NCBI GenBank assembly: GCA_001829315.1
Contig: MIAY01000001.1
Location: forward strand, 200,927-264,926
Length of the DNA: 64,000 nt
Direction of reading: 5' to 3'
Origin: Spirochaetes bacterium GWE1_32_154
GTDB lineage: Bacteria > Spirochaetota > GWE2-31-10
The notes beneath the pieces were generated by a model. That model saw only the letters and a program-made list of their open reading frames with translations, was not told the origin of the DNA and searched no databases. A program made the position numbers and the translations under genes. This document shows, one piece after another, positions 26,081 to 33,890 of the stretch (its first letter is position 1; every line of letters begins with the position of its first letter).

Positions 26081-27162
26081 AATGCACTCCTTATGAGAAT
26101 GATAATTTTAATAATAATTCCGGTGATTACGCTTAAAAGATATAAAGGTGTTGCAATTTTTATTTCTTTTTTTACACCTGATATTGAAGTGAAAGTTGTC
26201 GCTCCGGTAAAATTTAAAGCCATAAATGAGATAACCGGAATATATATACAAAATCCAAAAAGTATATTTCCTAAAGAAGATTTGTTGAAAAAAGCAAGAA
26301 TTACCGAATAAAATAAACCAAGTAATGCTCCCTTTAACGCAAATGATCGAAAAGGTAAAATCGGGAGAATAAGTGGAAAGATAAAACCGCCTGTAATAAT
26401 TGCTCCTAAAAAAGAAAAATAATCGTTAAGAAATTTCAATGTGAATGATTGAGAGGCGATTGAATGAGCAATAAAGAAAATTATTCCTGCTATTATAGAA
26501 GATACCAGTGCACTTTTTATTTCAATTGGTGTGAGAACAAGACGATCAATTGTTGTAAAGTGTATAATTTTTTCTTCATCGGTTTTAACCATAGAGCGAT
26601 TAATATATGCCGGTATGTCTTTAGCATACACAGGTCCATAGTGTATTGATAGTCCTGTTTTCTTTGTTACCTCATACCCTGAAACACCGGGAGCTCCGAG
26701 TTGAGGCAAAATAAGAGATTTATGATTGATAAGTTCACCGATTTTGGTTACTTCTATTTGTTTTATAAGTTCTTTTGTTCCAAAAGTCCCTTTTCCGGCG
26801 GCACACCATACATTCACACCTTTTGTATCAAGTAATAGAATCCATGCTGAAATACCTTGTAATGAAGAACGGACTTTATCAAATGTCAGTTTGTAATTGG
26901 CAGTAACAAGTACCGGTGAATTGGCATCGGGTTTTCCTGAAGCATATAAACCCGGAATTATTGAATAATTGTGTCTGTTAATGCCGATTCGTGCATTAAT
27001 TGTGCCATACGTATCGTAATGGGTTAGTGTATTAGCAATAACGGGGATAAGACCGATTTTTGTATTGATAAATGATCTAATCCATCGTTCTTTACGAACT
27101 ATCATATTTTTAAGTGAAAGAGAATTATTTGTTTTTCGTTTAATCATTATTGGCCGGGTCAC
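26077..27162 (-). CDS. hgcA: HgcA, membrane corrinoid protein of mercury methylation (GTG start)
   Basis: A 361-residue protein. Residues ~35-225 form a corrinoid-binding domain related to the CdhD/AcsC iron-sulfur protein and contain the diagnostic cap helix NVWCAAGK (117-124), in which Cys120 ligates cobalt. Residues ~235-360 contain five or so membrane helices, the second hallmark of HgcA. HgcA transfers a methyl group to Hg(II), giving methylmercury. I place the start at the GTG at 27162: AAGGAG lies six bases upstream and overlaps the end of the MarR gene. An upstream ATG at 27279 would run 38 codons through that gene. Length agrees with known HgcA. Activity is inferred from family knowledge. 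Confidence 0.95.
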   Translation of the reverse strand: MTRPIMIKRKTNNSLSLKNMIVRKERWIRSFINTKIGLIPVIANTLTHYDTYGTINARIGINRHNYSIIPGLYASGKPDANSPVLVTANYKLTFDKVRSSLQGISAWILLLDTKGVNVWCAAGKGTFGTKELIKQIEVTKIGELINHKSLILPQLGAPGVSGYEVTKKTGLSIHYGPVYAKDIPAYINRSMVKTDEEKIIHFTTIDRLVLTPIEIKSALVSSIIAGIIFFIAHSIASQSFTLKFLNDYFSFLGAIITGGFIFPLILPILPFRSFALKGALLGLFYSVILAFFNKSSLGNILFGFCIYIPVISFMALNFTGATTFTSISGVKKEIKIATPLYLLSVITGIIIKIIILIRSAL

Positions 27163-27163
27163 T

Positions 27164-27637
27164 TTATTCTCCTTTTTTGTTTGTACAGCATTGAATTTGT
27201 TCTGTTTTTTTGAACGCTTCTGCAAGAATAATAACGCTTTCAATGACACTTTCCCGTTTATCATCCGGAACATTTTCAAGAAGACGGGTGTAGAATGTAT
27301 CGCATGAAGTGTTGATCATACTTACCGATTTTTTTCCTTCATCAGTCAGGTTCAGTAAATAAAACCGTCTATCAGACTCATCTTCAGTACGTGTAATAAG
27401 TTTCTTTTTATGTAATGACTCAATAGTTCTGGAAAGAGTACTTTTATCTAATTCAAGAACTTCCGCCAATTTTACAGCCGGAAAATTAGTATTTTCAGAA
27501 AGTTCTAATAGAGTATGACATTGTGAAAGTGTAACCCCGCAACAGCTTGTTTCTTCTGATAAGTTTTTTGTAATTGCCCGCTCAAGTATTCGCAATTTGT
27601 GTCTGAATGTGTAAAGACCGGTAGTTGATTTATTCAA
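27164..27637 (-). CDS. MarR family regulator with several cysteines, first gene of the hgc operon
   Basis: A 157-residue winged-helix MarR protein: the DNA-binding part reads AVKLAEVLELDKSTLSRTIE and the wing RTEDESDRRFYLLNLTDEGKK. It carries Cys32, Cys33 and Cys40 in SCCGVTLSQC, Cys112, and a C-terminal Cys150-Cys151 pair, which suggests sensing of a thiophilic metal(loid) or thiol stress. The start is a TTG with AGGAG six bases upstream. Its stop is one base before the hgcA start, so it leads the hgcAB transcript and may repress it; a palindrome lies at its predicted promoter. The ligand is not known. Confidence 0.9.
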   Translation of the reverse strand: MNKSTTGLYTFRHKLRILERAITKNLSEETSCCGVTLSQCHTLLELSENTNFPAVKLAEVLELDKSTLSRTIESLHKKKLITRTEDESDRRFYLLNLTDEGKKSVSMINTSCDTFYTRLLENVPDDKRESVIESVIILAEAFKKTEQIQCCTNKKGE

Positions 27638-27657
27638 TAGTTGCTCCTGTCAATAGG

Positions 27658-27668
27658 TGTATAATACA
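27658..27668. promoter_or_regulatory. Candidate operator at the MarR-hgcAB promoter
   Basis: TGTATAATACA is an odd-length palindrome (TGTAT-centre-ATACA on the minus strand) lying next to the -10 box and over the expected transcription start. Position and symmetry suit a MarR-family operator and autoregulation. Confidence 0.5.
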
Positions 27669-27697
27669 ACTATATCTGTAATTTAATTTATAGTCAA
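27669..27697 (-). promoter_or_regulatory. Sigma-70 promoter of the MarR-hgcAB operon
   Basis: On the minus strand TTGACT (27697-27692), a 17-base spacer and TATAGT (27674-27669), about 30 bases before the MarR start codon. This is one of the best promoter matches in the window. Confidence 0.75.
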
Positions 27698-27809
27698 TGA
27701 AAATTATAATTGATTTTTAAATAAAATATATTTATAAGTAAAAGCTATGTTTGTATGACACTCGTCAATTTTTAATATTTAGTGTACTGTAGAAAAATGG
27801 AGTTTTTTT

Positions 27810-28427
27810 ATGAAAAAAATTATTGCATCATTACTTATATCGTTTATTTTAATTGGTTGTGTTTCAACACCAATACCAAAACAGGAAGTTATAACAGAAT
27901 TCTCTGAACCCTATAAAGATTTTGGAACTCCTTTAGCTGGTTCATTTAAAAATGGACAAAAAATAAAAGGTGCTATGTATATAACCGTATCATTATTAAC
28001 ATTATTAACTTCTTTATTATTCGCACCTATTCAGGAAAATGGGGGAAGTATCATACCGATGGATAATACTATAAGTACACCGCTATCTCTGTCATTACTC
28101 GGAGTTGGAATCAGTACTGCATTAATTATTTCTCCAATAGATACTGCAATTAGTTACCATAAAAGAAATCAGAAAATTATAGATTTAAATTCTATTGAAT
28201 GGAATAAAAACAGCAAATTAAATAAATATAATGCAATATTAGAACATCGTGCAAACATTAAGAAAAATCAAATCGAAAAGTTTAAAATCAGATTTGCTGA
28301 AGGATCAATAACAATTACAGATATTTATATAATAGGAAGTGATCAGGATTTATTGGATGCTTTGAAAATTGAAGTTGAAGCTTATACAAAAAAATTAAAA
28401 GAAAAGAAATCACAAGATGTCGAATAA
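27810..28427 (+). CDS. Lipoprotein with two hydrophobic segments, function unknown
   Basis: A 205-residue protein with a lipobox ending ILIGC (Cys17). Residues ~50-70 (AMYITVSLLTLLTSLLFA) and ~92-112 (LSLSLLGVGISTALIISP) are hydrophobic, and the C-terminal 70 residues are charged and helical. I do not recognise the family; it resembles the P13/S2/S6-like or DUF-type lipoproteins only loosely. It lies divergent from the MarR-hgcAB operon, 172 bases away, and 50 bases before the mlaE-like gene. Confidence 0.7.
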   Translation: MKKIIASLLISFILIGCVSTPIPKQEVITEFSEPYKDFGTPLAGSFKNGQKIKGAMYITVSLLTLLTSLLFAPIQENGGSIIPMDNTISTPLSLSLLGVGISTALIISPIDTAISYHKRNQKIIDLNSIEWNKNSKLNKYNAILEHRANIKKNQIEKFKIRFAEGSITITDIYIIGSDQDLLDALKIEVEAYTKKLKEKKSQDVE

Positions 28428-28443
28428 TATATCGATATTTATA

Positions 28444-28471
28444 TTGTAATATTTATTAAATATATTACTAT
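28444..28471 (+). promoter_or_regulatory. Possible promoter giving a leaderless mla transcript
   Basis: TTGTAA (28444-28449), a 16-base spacer and TACTAT (28466-28471). The ATG at 28478 begins seven bases after the -10, where transcription would start, and no ribosome site is visible before it. Confidence 0.4.
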
Positions 28472-28477
28472 ACCAGT

Positions 28478-29266
28478 ATGGGAAAGATAACCGGTGTAGT
28501 AACAAATAATATAACATTATATTTTCGAGAACTTTTATATTTTGCCGCTTTTGTGAAAGTGACTATTATAGAGTTGTTTTTAATTGGCCATCGAAAACAA
28601 GTTGTTATTATGGTGTTGTTACGACAAATTCTATTTACGGGTTATGAGGCACTTAAACTTATAGCTATGGTTGGGCTTGCAATCGGAGCTGCAATTATTA
28701 TACAGGGGATGGCTTTACTTGATACTTTTGGACAATCGGGTTTGGTATATAAGATTTTGATTGTTGTTATCACAAAAGAACTCGGTCCTCTTTTGACCGC
28801 ATTTATTATTATTGCACGATCAGGGACTGCTATTTCAACCGAGCTTGGAAATATGGTAGTCAGTAATGAAATTGAAGCATTAGTCTCATTTGGCATAAAT
28901 CCGATTAGCTATCTTGTCGTTCCTAGAGTTCTTGGAATGGTTTTGTCTTTTTTTGCTTTATCAATATACTTTAATATTGCCGGTCTACTCGGTGGTTATG
29001 TCGTATCAGCTGCATTTTATCCTATACCTTTTACTGAGTTTTTTTCAAATTTATTGAGCCGTATGACGATAAAAGATATAATTTTTGCTCAGGTTAAAGC
29101 AGTTGTTTTTGGAATGGTAATAGCAATAATCAGCTGTTATCATGGCTTGCAAGTACAATTTGCGAGTACTGAAGTTCCCTGGAGAACAATTCAGGCAGTT
29201 GTGGCATCACTATCATGGATTATTATTTTTAATATTTTATTAACAGTTTTGTCTTATTCATTTTGA
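28478..29266 (+). CDS. mlaE: MlaE family ABC transporter permease
   Basis: A 262-residue inner-membrane permease of the Mla/MCE lipid transport system. Typical stretches are VVITKELGPLLTAFIIIARSGTAISTELGNMVVSNEIEAL and FFSNLLSRMTIKDIIFAQVKAVVFG, with about five membrane helices. It works with the ATPase and MCE protein encoded next to move phospholipids between the membranes of diderm bacteria. The start codon has no ribosome site, and a promoter sits immediately upstream (leaderless candidate). 22 bases separate it from the ATPase gene. No MlaB or MlaC gene follows. Confidence 0.93.
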   Translation: MGKITGVVTNNITLYFRELLYFAAFVKVTIIELFLIGHRKQVVIMVLLRQILFTGYEALKLIAMVGLAIGAAIIIQGMALLDTFGQSGLVYKILIVVITKELGPLLTAFIIIARSGTAISTELGNMVVSNEIEALVSFGINPISYLVVPRVLGMVLSFFALSIYFNIAGLLGGYVVSAAFYPIPFTEFFSNLLSRMTIKDIIFAQVKAVVFGMVIAIISCYHGLQVQFASTEVPWRTIQAVVASLSWIIIFNILLTVLSYSF

Positions 29267-29288
29267 TTAAATAAGTGAAAGAGGATAT

Positions 29289-30062
29289 ATGAAAAAGGTC
29301 GTTTTGACGCTTAAAGATATTTCATTTAGCAATAACAATAATCTTATTTTAGAAAATTTATCATTGGATATTGAACAAAACACTTTAACAACAATTATTG
29401 GTAAATCAGGTTCAGGGAAAAGTACTTTAGCTAAAATAATGGCAGGTTTAATTATCCCTACGAAAGGTACATTGACTATTTGGGGACAAGATTATTATCA
29501 AATATCAGATAAAGAAAAAGTTGATATTAGAAAACGAATCTCATTTGTTTTTCAAAATGCAGCATTAATATCAAATTTATCTATTAAAGAAAATCTGATA
29601 TTACCATTAAATTTTCATTATCCCGAAATGATAAAGAAAGAACAGGGTGAACTTGTTGAAAGAATGCTGGAACAAGTCGGTATGTTAAAAGTAATAAACG
29701 GAAGACCGGCACAATTAAGTATTGGTGAACAAAAACTTGTTGCTATCGCAAGGGCATTGATAACGAAACCGGAGTTGTTATTTTTAGATGAGCCATTAGG
29801 TTCACTTGATGCGACAATAACAAGAAAATTGATGGATATTATTTATACGTATTCTAAACATGATTGGACGACGGTTGTAATAGTTACCTATTCAAAAGAA
29901 ATAATAACAGGTATTTGTAACAGAATTATGCTTTTAGAAGAACATAAAATAAAATTTAACATGTCTAAGAATAAAGTATTGTCATTACCTGAGAAAGATA
30001 TGCCGGATATAATTACAAATATGTTGAATAAATATGAGTTTGAAGAGGAGAGTGAATTATGA
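29289..30062 (+). CDS. mlaF: MlaF-type ABC ATPase with a Tyr in the H-loop
   Basis: A 257-residue ATPase with Walker A GKSGSGKS (38-45), Q-loop VFQNAALISN, signature LSIGEQ (143-148) and Walker B LLFLDEP with Glu168. The H-loop that should read VTHD reads VTYSKE: the switch histidine is replaced by Tyr201. That residue is important for hydrolysis in most ABC ATPases, so activity may be altered. It lies between mlaE and mlaD, overlapping mlaD by four bases, and energises lipid movement with them. Confidence 0.9.
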   Translation: MKKVVLTLKDISFSNNNNLILENLSLDIEQNTLTTIIGKSGSGKSTLAKIMAGLIIPTKGTLTIWGQDYYQISDKEKVDIRKRISFVFQNAALISNLSIKENLILPLNFHYPEMIKKEQGELVERMLEQVGMLKVINGRPAQLSIGEQKLVAIARALITKPELLFLDEPLGSLDATITRKLMDIIYTYSKHDWTTVVIVTYSKEIITGICNRIMLLEEHKIKFNMSKNKVLSLPEKDMPDIITNMLNKYEFEEESEL

Positions 30063-31003
30063 AATTCAGTTTTAGACATACCGATAAAGTAGTCGGTGCG
30101 TTTATGCTTTCGGCAGTATTTATATTATTAATCAGTTTGATTTTTGTTTTGTTAAATCAAAAAATATTTGTGAAAAAACATAACTATAAAACGCAATTTA
30201 TTGATCGTGTAGGTTTAAAAACGAATACTGATATTGTTTTTAATGGTTTTATTATTGGAAAATTAAAGGATTTTAGCTTAAATGAAAAAGATATTGTAGA
30301 TGTTGATTTTTATATATTCGATGAATATTATACCAGAATTACTGTTGGTTCAGTTTTAAGTAAAATGTCAAACCCTTTATCCGGTTCAACAGTATATTTT
30401 ATAAAAAATTATAATTCTGAAGTAATTGTTCCTGAAGGAAGTTTGATTCCTTCATTGGATATGGAAGAAGGTAAATCGTTACTTGCTTCAGGAGTAATAA
30501 AACCGCGTGTAGATGCGATTAGTAATATACTGGCAAATGTTGATAATCTATTAAAATCATTAAATAATGATAAAAATGCTGATGCAAATTCTATTGCACG
30601 AATTCTTGTTAATACAGCAGATATTATAGAAAGATTGAAAGCTGATTTATTTGTATTTGGTGAAATGATTGAAAATTTCAATGCACTGTCTCAGGATATG
30701 AAAGATGCGGACGGTCTGGTTCAAAGGCTGGTTGATCCTGATGGAGTTTATATGTTTAACTCATTACAAAAATCTTTAACAGAATTAAGCAATGTAATGG
30801 AAAATTTTAATAATTTTTCTAAATTTGTTAATAATCAGCAAAAAGAGATTGAGGTTTTAATGATCGATGGAAAAAGAACGGTTGATGAAACCAGACAGGT
30901 TATTGAAGGTGTAAAAAATAATCCGCTTATTAAAGGTGGTATTGCACCGAAGAAAGAGCAATTACCTGCAAATAGTAATTTAAGAGAATGGGAGGATAAA
31001 TGA
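30059..31003 (+). CDS. mlaD: MlaD family protein (MCE domain)
   Basis: A 314-residue protein with one N-terminal membrane helix (~12-32) and an MCE domain at ~38-120 (YKTQFIDRVGLKTNTDIVFNG, then VGSVLSKMSNPLSGSTVYF). MCE proteins form a hexameric ring that binds lipid in the periplasm. The remaining ~190 residues are helical, probably a coiled coil forming a tunnel-like extension, and end in a low-complexity tail. It overlaps the ATPase gene and the following lipoprotein gene by four bases each. Confidence 0.9.
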   Translation: MKFSFRHTDKVVGAFMLSAVFILLISLIFVLLNQKIFVKKHNYKTQFIDRVGLKTNTDIVFNGFIIGKLKDFSLNEKDIVDVDFYIFDEYYTRITVGSVLSKMSNPLSGSTVYFIKNYNSEVIVPEGSLIPSLDMEEGKSLLASGVIKPRVDAISNILANVDNLLKSLNNDKNADANSIARILVNTADIIERLKADLFVFGEMIENFNALSQDMKDADGLVQRLVDPDGVYMFNSLQKSLTELSNVMENFNNFSKFVNNQQKEIEVLMIDGKRTVDETRQVIEGVKNNPLIKGGIAPKKEQLPANSNLREWEDK

Positions 31004-32055
31004 AAAACATATTATTTAGTATAATAACCATTCTAATTTTGAATTCATGCTCAACCGTTTCTAATAAAATAGTCTATGAAACCCGCCAATTACAAGGTAA
31101 AGCAATTGATAATAAAACAATGGGTGATTTGTTTCTTCAAAATAAAGATTATGTGAAAGCAATTGATTATTATAATGGAACACTTAAGTATTTTGTTTTG
31201 TCTGATAATGTTTTGGGAATCATTAGAACACTTACTGATTTGGGTAATGCATATAATATAATGAATGAAACGGATAATGCAATGTTGTATTTAAATGATG
31301 CATTAAAGATTTCGGAAAATGAAAGCACTTCAGGTATTGAAATGGGTTATTTATATCATTGTTTTGGTGACACATACTATATTAAGAAAGATTTTAGTAA
31401 AGCAATTGAAAATTATACTAAAGCAATTGAGAAATATAGTTCATACGAGGAAAATATTGCAACTGCTAAAATAAGTCTCGCAAAAGCATTGCGGGAAACA
31501 GGTGATCAATCTGCATCAGAAAAGAATTTATTTGAAGCTATGGTGAGTCTGGAAAAATTATACAAATCAAATATTTTGTTAAAGATTGATAATCTTTCCG
31601 GATCTTATTTTGCACTAGGTTATTTTTATTTTCAGACGAAAGATTTTAGTAAAAGTGAAATGTTTATTAGAAAGGCTATTGAGATTGATAGAATCTCAGA
31701 AAATTCAAATGGATTAGCACAAAATTTTTATTCACTTGGAAAAATAAATGAAATCTCAGGCGGGAATCTAAGTAAAACATTATATTATTTTGAAAAATCA
31801 AGAGACATTTATAAAGGACTTAATTTTTACGATGATTTTATACGAGTAACTCAGACAATTGCTGATTTGTATGAAAAATCAGCTGATTTTAAAATGGTTT
31901 TAAATAATTTATTGTATATTTTAAATGTGACAAATAATGCAGAGTTAAAAAATACAATTATTAAGAAAGTCACAAAGATACTTGCTGACGGACAGAAAAG
32001 TGACTACTTTACAAAATCAGAGATAGTTGATTATAAATACAAATTCCGACTATAA
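31000..32055 (+). CDS. TPR lipoprotein of the mla operon
   Basis: A 351-residue protein with lipobox LILNSC (Cys17) and about seven TPR-like helix pairs, for example MGDLFLQNKDYVKAIDYYNG, YHCFGDTYYIKKDFSKAI and LGYFYFQTKDFSKSEMFI. TPR lipoproteins act as docking parts. It overlaps mlaD by four bases, so it is probably an outer- or inner-membrane partner of the lipid transporter in place of the usual MlaC/MlaA. No homologue in standard Mla operons is recognised. Confidence 0.85.
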   Translation: MKNILFSIITILILNSCSTVSNKIVYETRQLQGKAIDNKTMGDLFLQNKDYVKAIDYYNGTLKYFVLSDNVLGIIRTLTDLGNAYNIMNETDNAMLYLNDALKISENESTSGIEMGYLYHCFGDTYYIKKDFSKAIENYTKAIEKYSSYEENIATAKISLAKALRETGDQSASEKNLFEAMVSLEKLYKSNILLKIDNLSGSYFALGYFYFQTKDFSKSEMFIRKAIEIDRISENSNGLAQNFYSLGKINEISGGNLSKTLYYFEKSRDIYKGLNFYDDFIRVTQTIADLYEKSADFKMVLNNLLYILNVTNNAELKNTIIKKVTKILADGQKSDYFTKSEIVDYKYKFRL

Positions 32056-32138
32056 AACAGTAAGTTCTGTTAGCAGATATTTTCTGTGTAAGAAAACTGT
32101 ATAATTAAAAAAAAGTATCAAAGATATTGCTATATTAT

Positions 32139-32167
32139 TTGACAAATTATCTTTAACGATTTATTAT
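32139..32167 (+). promoter_or_regulatory. Sigma-70 promoter of pyk
   Basis: A consensus TTGACA (32139-32144), a 17-base spacer and TATTAT (32162-32167), giving a leader of about 60 bases before pyk. Confidence 0.8.
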
Positions 32168-32233
32168 GCAGAGATTTGTAGAGTCTTTATTTCAAAAGAT
32201 TAAATATTAAAATGATTATTAGGGTGGTTGTTT

Positions 32234-33664
32234 ATGTTAGTGAAAAAAACAAAAATAGTTTGTACAATAGGTCCCTCATCTGAGAAACCTGAAACTATAG
32301 CAAAAATGCTAAAAGCCGGGATGAATGTTGCAAGATTTAATTTTTCACATGGTGATCATGTTGAAAAGAAACACCAAATGGATGTAGTAAAAGAAGCTGT
32401 TAAATTGTCTGGTATTCCTTGTGCTTATTTATTAGACACAAAAGGTCCAGAGATTAGAACAGGTAATTTAAAAGATGGAAAGAAAATACAAATTGAATCT
32501 GGTGCGAATATTGTTCTTACTACAGATGAAGTAGAAGGAACAACTGAAAAAATAAGTATTTCATACAAAAACCTTCCAAAAGAAGCAAAGAAAGGAACTC
32601 TAATTTATATAGCTGATGGTGTTTTATCATTAGAAGTTGTAGATATTAAGGGTAATGATATTCATTGTACTATTATTGCCGGTGGTGAACTTGGCCAGAA
32701 AAAAAATGTCAATGTAGTAGGCGTTAAAACATCTCTTCCTGCAATGGCAGAAAAAGATAAAGAAGATCTTATTATGGGTATTAAAGAAGGTATTGATTTT
32801 GTTGCAGCTTCATTTATAAGAAAAGCTTCAGATGTTCTTGAAATAAGAAAACATCTTGATGCTAATGGCGGAAATGATGTACGAATTATTTCTAAAATCG
32901 AAGATGAAGAAGGTCTTGAAAATATTGATCAAATTATCGAAGTTTCAGATGGTATTATGGTTGCCAGAGGTGATTTAGGTGTACAGATTAAAATTGAAGA
33001 TATTCCATTAGCTCAGAAAAAAATAATAGACAGGTGTAATAAAGCCGGAAAACCTGTTATCACAGCAACTCAAATGCTTGATTCAATGATAAATAACCCA
33101 AGACCAACGAGAGCTGAAGCAAACGATGTTGCTAATGCAATTTTTGATGGTACAGATGCTGTTATGTTGTCTGGTGAAACAGCTCAGGGTAAATATCCTG
33201 TTGAAACAGTTGATACTATGGCACGAATTGCAAGAACAGTAGAAACGTCAACAGAATATTTAGAACACGCACGTGCTTATTTTGAATTTCATAAAGATAC
33301 AGTTGGAATTGGCGATGCAATCGCAAAAGCAGGTTATGTTGTTGCAAGTACTATTAAAGCAAAAGCTATAGCTACTCCAACAATGTCTGGTAAGACATCA
33401 AGACTTATCAGTAAGTTTAAACCGGAACAACCAATTATTGCTACAACAGTTAATGAGAGAGTTATGAGACAACTTCTTTTAGATTGGGGTGTATTTCCTA
33501 TATTAACAGGTGTTGCTGGTGAATCTGAAGAAATGTTAAATAATTGTGTGAAAAAAGTTGAAGAGTTAGGTTTTGCCGGAAAAGGTGATAATGTAGTTAT
33601 GTTAGCAGGAGTTCCTGTTAAATCACATATGGTTCTTAATATGGTACGAATTTTTCAAGTGTAA
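32234..33664 (+). CDS. pyk: Pyruvate kinase
   Basis: A 476-residue pyruvate kinase, making pyruvate and ATP from phosphoenolpyruvate. Family blocks are KKTKIVCTIGPSS, MNVARFNFSHG, LLDTKGPEIRTG, the active-site region IDFVAASFIRKASDVLEI, VRIISKIEDEEGLEN, MVARGDLGVQI and ATQMLDSMI. The usual signature IISKIE with the catalytic Lys is intact. The start is the ATG at 32234 after GGGTGG; a TTG two codons upstream is less likely. It is a single gene with its own promoter and terminator. Confidence 0.97.
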   Translation: MLVKKTKIVCTIGPSSEKPETIAKMLKAGMNVARFNFSHGDHVEKKHQMDVVKEAVKLSGIPCAYLLDTKGPEIRTGNLKDGKKIQIESGANIVLTTDEVEGTTEKISISYKNLPKEAKKGTLIYIADGVLSLEVVDIKGNDIHCTIIAGGELGQKKNVNVVGVKTSLPAMAEKDKEDLIMGIKEGIDFVAASFIRKASDVLEIRKHLDANGGNDVRIISKIEDEEGLENIDQIIEVSDGIMVARGDLGVQIKIEDIPLAQKKIIDRCNKAGKPVITATQMLDSMINNPRPTRAEANDVANAIFDGTDAVMLSGETAQGKYPVETVDTMARIARTVETSTEYLEHARAYFEFHKDTVGIGDAIAKAGYVVASTIKAKAIATPTMSGKTSRLISKFKPEQPIIATTVNERVMRQLLLDWGVFPILTGVAGESEEMLNNCVKKVEELGFAGKGDNVVMLAGVPVKSHMVLNMVRIFQV

Positions 33665-33681
33665 TTATTATAATTTATTAT

Positions 33682-33709
33682 AAAAAGGGAGTGAAAACAC
33701 TCCCTTTTT
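33682..33709 (+). terminator. Intrinsic terminator of pyk
   Basis: AAAAAGGGAGTG (33682-33693) and CACTCCCTTTTT (33698-33709) form a 12-bp stem with a four-base loop and end in T5. Confidence 0.92.
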
Positions 33710-33754
33710 ATATTGATTTTTATAATATTTGATTAAATTTTTTCTTTTAAGTAG

Positions 33755-33890
33755 AGGTTCTTGCAAAAATACTCTTTTTATCTCGAATTTTTGCAAGAAG
33801 CTACCTATAATGCGATTATATCGCATGTGGCAGAAGCATAAAAAAAGTACCCTTTTTTTCATCAAGTAATCTTGATTTTTGCAAGAGCCT
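33755..33890. repeat. 136-bp element with terminal inverted repeats (MITE-like)
   Basis: AGGTTCTTGCAAAAAT (33755-33770) is repeated in inverse at 33875-33890 with one mismatch. A third, internal inverse copy of ATTTTTGCAAG is at 33787-33797, and a 7-bp palindrome around ATGCGAT lies at 33810-33826. The element contains no credible gene. Its right end covers the last ten codons of the hybrid kinase at 33862-36321. Confidence 0.55.

Noticed and set aside
26077-27162. CdhD/AcsC (corrinoid iron-sulfur protein) as identity of the hgcA gene
   Set aside because: NVWCAAGK with a C-terminal membrane domain and a following HgcB-type ferredoxin are HgcA features; no other acetyl-CoA synthase genes are near.
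33668-33865. 65-codon open frame on the minus strand
   Set aside because: It covers the pyk terminator and the MITE-like element, so it is produced by the repeats.
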